This document shows, piece by piece, positions 58,156 through 64,000 of a stretch of DNA of 64,000 nucleotides. The notes under the pieces were generated by a model. It was not told where the DNA came from and made no database searches. It saw nothing but the letters and a program-made list of their open reading frames with translations. The position numbers and the translations under genes are program-made. Source of the DNA: Phyllosticta citriasiana (Eukaryota > Ascomycota > Dothideomycetes > Botryosphaeriales > Phyllostictaceae); contig JBBPHT010000003.1 of the NCBI GenBank assembly GCA_038021145.1, positions 1,984,001-2,048,000 of the forward strand, given 5' to 3'. The first letter of the stretch is position 1. Each line of letters opens with the position of its first letter.

Positions 58156-61100
58156 TCATCTCACAATGCCCACACGCTGCTCCGTATATTCCGGATCCAC
58201 CTTGCTCTGCTTGAATAAGCTCTTTCCCCTCAACCACTGGCGATACCGCTTGTAGCGCTTCTTCTCGCCATCCTCCTCACGCACAGTAAGCGGGTTCTCC
58301 GGAACTTTCAAGAAATCTCGATACTCAGAGAGCTCCTCCTCAGCCACCTCCCAAGTCTTATAGCCGTCGCCGCCACCCGCGCCGCCGCCGCCGAACCCGA
58401 TGCCAAAGCCGCCGCTGGTCAGACTGGCGTGCGTGTGCGCGGAAGCAGTGTCGCGGTGGAACTGCTGATGCTGATGGTTGTGCAGGGGCGCGACGCTGCC
58501 GCCGCCGACGATGCCGTTGACGCTGTTGACGTATTCGACGAAATCCATGTTGGCGAAGTCGTCGGGGAGTTCGGTTGAAACGACGAGCGGCAGGTTGAGC
58601 GGGTGTGAAATGTAGCGCTCGTACTCGGAAGCTTCGGCTGTTGTCACTGATGGGTTGAGCGAGTTGTGCACGAATTGATTTAGCGTCCATTGTGTCATGG
58701 AGCTCTTATCGACGGCTTCGTCGCTTGTCCCGGATTTGAATGTTGTGGAGGTGCCTGATGTCGCAAGGTTTGAGGATGTGTGGCTGATGGCGCCGTTGCA
58801 CTGGCTATTAATTTCGAAATACGGGTCACGCAGGATACTGTGATGTTTCGCATGATGGGAATGATGATCTGGCACAGACGAGGGAGGACCACGCCCGGAT
58901 CGACCTGACTGCGAGTCTTCTTCCGAGTGTGGCTCGAGGATTGTCACACCCTTGCGCGAGACTTTCTTTTCCGCCTGTTCAATCTCGTGAGGATGCTTCC
59001 GAGGGCGAAAAGGGCTGAGGTCAAAGTCTCGACTGCTGCCAGTCTTGTCCGGAACATATCGAGGGGTGGAGTTGAGCTTGAAAGTAAAAACCTTGCCTAG
59101 AGAAGATAAGGCGAGTGGTCTGTAGTACTCAAGCCAGTAGTCGTCGTATTGTTCCGTTGCTCCAGTCTGTGAAGGAACATTTTTTGATGGCGGGAGCATT
59201 CGCGGCTCTAGGAAAGTCGGAGTGAACCACGTAATGTAATGATTCCGGGGCTTCATGGGCCAATGTTTTGGATCTGTGTGATGGAGGTAATAGTCTGTCG
59301 AAAGGTCCCACAGCATAGGCTGTCCCTGAGAAAAGACGTAGTTTCCAAGGAAGAGATTGTACGCTTCTTGCCGTTGGGAGTCTAGGAACGAGTTGTGGTA
59401 GTATCGTTTGAAGCTCTCAACCATGTCTCTGCTGTGACTTTGCCAGTGATTGATTTTTCGATAGGTCGCCATTGTGTTGACTAGGTGCGATCCTCCGTAT
59501 TGGATGGCAATCGTATCTCCATGATCATGAAACATGTATGTAAAGATGTTGACTGCGTCAGAGTCGTATTCGACAATATTCCCAGCAATGACGCCCAGCG
59601 CTTGGAGCTGACGGCCGAGAGCCCGCTTTCCAATCACAAACTGAGCGGCATTAGTACGATCGAGGCAATCAATGCAGTTCTGGCAATGTTAGATAAACTC
59701 GATCAAGTCTGAATGGAGCATACCGTGCGTGCGACGCCGTTTTGCACCTGCGGCATGTCGAATTCTGCATCGCCGTTGTGGAAGAATCCAGTCTTTTCCA
59801 AAACGTCCTCTGCAATGAGCTCGAGACTACCGATGACATCCATACCCCTGGTCTTGGATGCTCTACTCATGTCGAATGCCTTATAGAGAATTTGCTTGTC
59901 TTCAGGTAGCGACTGATTGAGATAGTCCAAAGCCTTTTTGTACTCGTGCAAAAGTTTCGATTCGCGAGGTGTCCGCTCCCTAGCTTTGATCAAATTGAGC
60001 ACGTATATTGATGCACCATATCTCTCGAAGAGATCGTTGAAATGGAGAGCAGCAGCACTGTAGAATGGATCGACCAAATTCAAGATAATGTCTGGCTTTG
60101 GTGTTACTCCGCTGTTGTCCTGGGTCCAGTAAAGTGGAATGCTGCCTCTGTGCTGTACATAAGACGTATAGGTTGGATTGGCATATGGTCGAGGCCCCGG
60201 CGCATGGAAGGATGTCGTCAGGAGGTCGGAAACGATTTGCTCAGTCTCGACATCATTCGCCACGTATCCCAAATCGTTTGTACCGCGTTTCAAGAATCTG
60301 GCACCAGCAAAGAAGCGAGATCTCCTGGCAATGATGGTGATGTAAACGCGTCGTCCAAAGACGTCCAGGGAGGATTGATCAATGAAGCCATGAATTATGG
60401 GCGTACACCAATCGTATGTATTTTTCAGAGCTGCACGGGCCGGGTCAAGCAAGTAGTGGTTCCAGACAAACATGTCTTGAAAGTCGTGCTTGGGGAATTT
60501 GTGGCCTCCGCGTATGGCCTCTCTTTCTCGAATTATGTTTTGCTGCAAGGACCGAGTGATGTTGTAGGCGTAGCTAAAGTAAAATGACCGCGTCAGGTCG
60601 AGATTGTTGAGAATACCCAAAAACCTCGATTCCTCTGGATTGCGGTCCTTGGCAAATCGAGAGCCTGATCCTGTCGTCAGAGGGATCATGTCGGTGCCAT
60701 CGACTTGGTAAATGTAGTGACCTCCAAGCATAGCGACGGCGATTCTCTTGGTAATGACGAGCATGTAGTAGGCGTCTGTGAATCGAATGAAGCCCAGGAG
60801 TCCCCAGGAAACGCACTTGAGCTTGAGACCGCCAGAGCCTTTGTTGCCGTCGTCGATTGTGTTCAGCAACTGATTCATGTCTTTGCGATCGTAAACAATG
60901 TCGTCTTCAAAAATGTTGAGATGTCCAGGAGGAGCAGTCCGGTCAATCTTAAGGACACGGAAATGCATATCGGTAACATCTGCGCCAACAAGGTAGAAGC
61001 GATGGCTGGTTTCGTAGAGGGTGAATTTGTGCATCTTGTGGATGCCATCCTCGTCGACTTTTTCGTAGGCGGTGATACGATTACGGTGCATGGCTGCCGG

Positions 61101-61391
61101 GCTGTTGTAGCGCTCAAACGACTTGGGCTCTGCTGGTTCTTCATATTCGTCGTCGAGGGGCACTGGACTGGCAGCTTGGCTCCACCGGTCGTTGGGTTGG
61201 TCGGGGTTGTCATCGGGAGCCAGAAAATCGTTGATGGGCGGAGTAGCGGTTGGGGGCGCATGAGCAGCGGCATAGCCAGGGTCCGCTGCTGGCTGTGACG
61301 CGTCGTGGAGACCATCCGTCTGAGCGAGCCTATTGTGACTGTCATCCAAAACAGTCGGCCCAATGGCAATTTCAGCCTCTGGTTGATCCAT
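58156..61391 (-). CDS. FIG4: Polyphosphoinositide phosphatase FIG4 (Sac domain)
   Basis: Removes the 5-phosphate of PI(3,5)P2 on the vacuole/endosome, in complex with Vac14 and Fab1. Two exons give 1063 residues; the intron is 59680-59723. The start at 61391 gives MDQPEAEIAIGP; a longer frame upstream has no ATG. A disordered N-terminus precedes the Sac domain: RITAYEKVDEDG, FTLYETSHRFYLVGAD, GLLGFIRFTDAYYMLVITKR, and SFYFSYAYNITRSLQ. The catalytic motif CIDCLDRT (558-565) is rebuilt exactly across the intron. IAIQYGGSHLVNT follows. The C-terminal region is Gly/His-rich and poorly conserved, ending with a basic motif YKRYRQWLRGK. The family assignment is strong; Sac1-type enzymes are shorter and membrane-anchored. 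Confidence 0.95.
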
Positions 61392-61912
61392 GTTGTTCCT
61401 GTTCAATCTCCACTGCTCCACAGACTGACTGCGGGGAGGAGGCGATCGCAGAAGCTGCACGGGTAGAGATGGACCATCATAGGCGGTGGCGGCCCGACGA
61501 GGTGGTCTGCCCTTGACAGTGATGCTGTCGTGCTGTGACGATAGCAGGTGACCTCTACACTTTGACGATCAACAGGCGGTGGATGGCGGTTGCGTGGCTC
61601 TAGAGCGCCCGATCGACGTAGTGGGATAAAGACGTCAACACGGCCGGGTGAGGTGAGTGGTGGCAGCCACAACGCCACACCCGTGACTGCACTAGTCTAT
61701 GTTGGCTTGTGCGGTGGCTAATGGACCCTGCCACTTTTCTCTGTATCAATCCATTCAAGCTAGGGTATCCCACCCACGCATTACTCCACGCTGTATCTGA
61801 CTTCATAACGTGACCCTTCGAGGAAGAAAAGTCCCAAATGATGATGATGGAAACAAAAAAAAAAAAAAAAAAAAAAAAGACCGATCCCGCTCAAACTAGC
61901 GTCCCTTCCTTT
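61392..61912. other. Intergenic: FIG4 promoter, poly-A tract
   Basis: FIG4 5' region and the 3' flank of the Crh-type gene. A 24-bp poly-A run lies at 61855-61878. Confidence 0.5.
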
Positions 61913-63102
61913 TCACCGATGAATCTCAACGCTGCTGTTCTTGATCTGCTGGTAGTTAGACTTGTACTCAAGCAATTCCTCCTGCTCTTTTTGCATGTTC
62001 TGCTCTTGGAGCTGGTATGCAGCACGACCTTCGCGGCGCTTCTTCATGAAGAAGACGATGAAGCCACCGGCAAGGGCGGCGACGAGAGCGACAGAGCCAA
62101 CGCCAATAACAGCCTTGGCCCATGTCGGGAGCGCGTTGAATTTGGCCTTGGTTCCTGAAGGAACGTACAGCTCCTCGTAAGCCTCGGAAGTGCCACTGTC
62201 AAAATGTTAGCAGTGCTTTGAGAGCTGGATCGAAGAACTTACTTGACAACCTTGATGCTGTCGTAAGAGCCAGAGTTTCCCTCCCATTTGTACTCCTTGC
62301 CAGAGCTGTAGTCTTGCGCAAAGACCTCACGCACACTCATGGTGAACGGGCAGTCGTCGTAGTTGACCTCACCACCCGACCATTGCACGGTCCAGTAGCT
62401 GTTTGAGTCTGGGTCTCCACCAGCCCAAATGCCAAGTCCTAATCAAGTCAGAAAGGCTCTTCATCCAATCTCAGGAAACTTACTGATATTCATGGGCGTC
62501 TGAGGAAAGTTGTCTCCGCCATTGGCATCCTCGTACTTGAGCGTGCGGATCAACTCGCTGTCGACGTACCAATCAATCTTCTCCTTTGTCCAGTCCACCG
62601 AGTAGTTGTGGAATTGACCCTGGGGATCATCAACGTCGTGCCAAACAGCACGGTCGTAGCTGGTGGTGTTGCCCTTGCCAAAGTAGTTGGACTGCCACGA
62701 TGTGTTGTTTCCACCAATCCACTCAAAGTCGACCTCGTCCAGGTCGTCCGACTCCAAGACAATACTGCTGACGATACCCTGACCAGAAGCGGCCTTGAGG
62801 ACCACATCGACGCGCCCAAAAAAGATGAAGAAGTTGGAGATGAGAGTCGGCGACACGCCCTTTTTATCAACTGTGAACTGGGCACCAGTCGAGTTGTAGT
62901 CGATGGTGCCGGCCGTCGTTTTCCATAGCTTGTCGTTGGCAGAGGTCTCGTTGAAAAGAAAAGTGGCGTTTGTGCCTAGGGCAGGATCGGCGGCACAAGT
63001 CTCGTTGAGAGGGTTGCAGTTGGTCGAAGTTTGCGCGAGCGCTTGCGGTAGTAGAGTAGCCGCGAGCCCGGCGAGGGCGATGGAGCGAATCGAAAAAAAC
63101 AT
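61913..63102 (-). CDS. GH16 Crh-type wall transglycosylase, membrane-anchored
   Basis: Crh enzymes cross-link chitin to beta-glucan in the cell wall. Three exons give 365 residues; introns are 62439-62483 and 62196-62242. The signal peptide is about residues 1-24 (MFFSIRSIALAGL...QALAQ). The GH16 catalytic motif ExDxE is present as E123-V-D-F-E127 in DLDEVDFEWIGG. Supporting blocks are GRVDVVLKAASGQGIVSS, HNYSVDWTKEKIDWYVDS and LGIWAGGDPD. There are many Asn-glycosylation sites. Instead of a typical Ser-rich GPI-anchor region the C-terminus has a transmembrane helix (about 298-321, AVIGVGSVALVAALAGGFIV) and a charged tail of about 40 residues with Tyr and Gln. I found no chitin-binding domain. 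Confidence 0.9.
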
Positions 63103-63841
63103 GACTAGGGCGGTGTGGCTGGTATTTTCGGACGCCGTGAAACGTAGAGTTGGTGAATAGTTGGGCTGCACGGTCCCAAGATGCTATAGTGGTGGTAAAG
63201 AACGACTGTGGCTTTTTCCACAAGCCAAAAGAGCGGACGGTGCTGAACGACACCTGAGAGCTAGAGGCGGGCACTTGATAAGAAAAGAAGGGGAGCGCAG
63301 TTGCAAAGAGAAGGGTGGCACTGGGTCGTAGCGCGAGCGCGGACGATGGCTCTCGGCGAGGGGTGGTCTGCGCGGGTGAAACCCACGAATGCGCCTGGTG
63401 GGCCACATTAAAGGGGGTCGTCGCTAAATCAGAGCGCACGCTTTTGATTCTGGTGGAAAAAGTACGAAAACACGAGGTGCTTGGTGGGTCTCCGCTACAT
63501 GCATGGTGATCAAACTGGCAGTGTACATGGCGGTGCCATCCGTCTCAAGCGCACGAGGTGGGCTTCCATCTTGGCCGCGGTATCGGCGCCAACGACAGCT
63601 TGTGTTTGGTGATGGAGGAGGCGAAAGGAGAAGCAAGGAGGCGGCGCGTGCCGAAGCGGGTATTTTGCATTTCCGGTTCGGCTGGTGCACGGCGAGTGGT
63701 CTGTGTTGTCCCATGTCAACATCGAAAAGGCTTGTTTGTTCGGCGCCACGTCTACTGCATGTCTTCCCTCTATTCAATTCTCTCCATTTGTTGCTTTTGG
63801 ATCGCCACGATTTGCTGTCCCGCGACCTAGCGGTTCTGGCG
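63103..63841. promoter_or_regulatory. Divergent promoter, Crh-type gene / right-edge gene
   Basis: 739 bp between opposite starts. No conserved coding frame. Confidence 0.4.
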
Positions 63842-64000
63842 ATGTTCAGAGATCTCTATTCCCGCGCCAGCCTGTCGCCAAGTGCCTTTTTGGCGTCGAA
63901 TCTTTGCAACAGCCGAGTACGAGCTGCACCGACCTTCCATCGTCGCTTCGACCCTCAACCGCTTTCCGGATATGAGCTCATCTCCGCCGAGTCCCAGGGT
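63842..64000 (+). CDS. Partial gene with likely mitochondrial presequence, cut by window end
   Basis: An ATG opens a 53-codon frame that runs off the window. It reads MFRDLYSRASLSPSAFLASN and then has several Arg and His with few acidic residues up to about position 38, resembling a mitochondrial targeting sequence. The next part (PLSGYELISAESQG) looks like the start of a folded domain. No family can be named. The start could also lie elsewhere or the frame could be chance. Confidence 0.4.
   Translation, partial: MFRDLYSRASLSPSAFLASNLCNSRVRAAPTFHRRFDPQPLSGYELISAESQG

Overview
This is nuclear DNA of a filamentous ascomycete fungus (Pezizomycotina). Most genes are broken by one to four short introns of about 43-100 bp with GTATGT/GTAAGT-type donors and CTAAC/CTGAC branch sites. 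The gene set also fits: Dicer-like 1, hamartin/TSC1, DDB1, a COP9 subunit, a KRE2-type mannosyltransferase, a Crh-type wall enzyme and a GMC oxidoreductase. I could not place the genus. I assembled 20 complete protein genes, two genes cut by the window edges and two decayed genes. I checked reading frame across every splice junction of the complete genes, and every exon sum is a multiple of three.

Layout. 0-6.1 kb: CSN6 (cut at the left edge), then a decayed sorbitol/xylitol-type dehydrogenase, a probable decayed Zn2Cys6 regulator and an intact epoxide hydrolase. 6.8-10.5 kb: three consecutive pre-mRNA splicing genes (pinin-like, RDS3/PHF5A, LEA1/U2A'). 12-17 kb: PAT1 and a GT15 mannosyltransferase, divergent. 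18.8-25.5 kb: Dicer-like 1 and TAP42, divergent. 28.7-32.2 kb: TSC1. 32.2-35.7 kb: a gene-poor gap holding a 497-bp hAT-type miniature transposon with a perfect 8-bp target duplication. 35.7-37.6 kb: a secreted GMC oxidoreductase. 38.3-47.3 kb: DDB1, RPC37/RPC5, 3-hydroxyisobutyrate dehydrogenase and a CHMP7-like ESCRT protein. 48-63 kb: RAD18, a CLC chloride/proton exchanger, a DPB3-like histone-fold subunit, MLH1, FIG4 and a membrane-anchored GH16 Crh-type protein. The right edge cuts a gene that appears to start with a mitochondrial presequence.

How they work together. Most genes are housekeeping: protein turnover (CSN6, DDB1), splicing, mRNA decay (PAT1), RNA silencing (Dicer), TOR signalling (TSC1, TAP42), DNA repair and replication (DDB1, RAD18, DPB3-like, MLH1), endolysosomal membranes (CHMP7, CLC, FIG4) and cell wall (GT15, Crh). 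The accessory material is small: the decayed patch at 1.5-4.2 kb, the GMC oxidase, the transposon, and long homopolymers and microsatellites between genes. I found no obvious undescribed multi-gene system. The most notable items are the hAT miniature element with a TA-rich core, the dehydrogenase pseudogene beside a zinc-cluster remnant, and two GC-AG introns in Dicer and TSC1.
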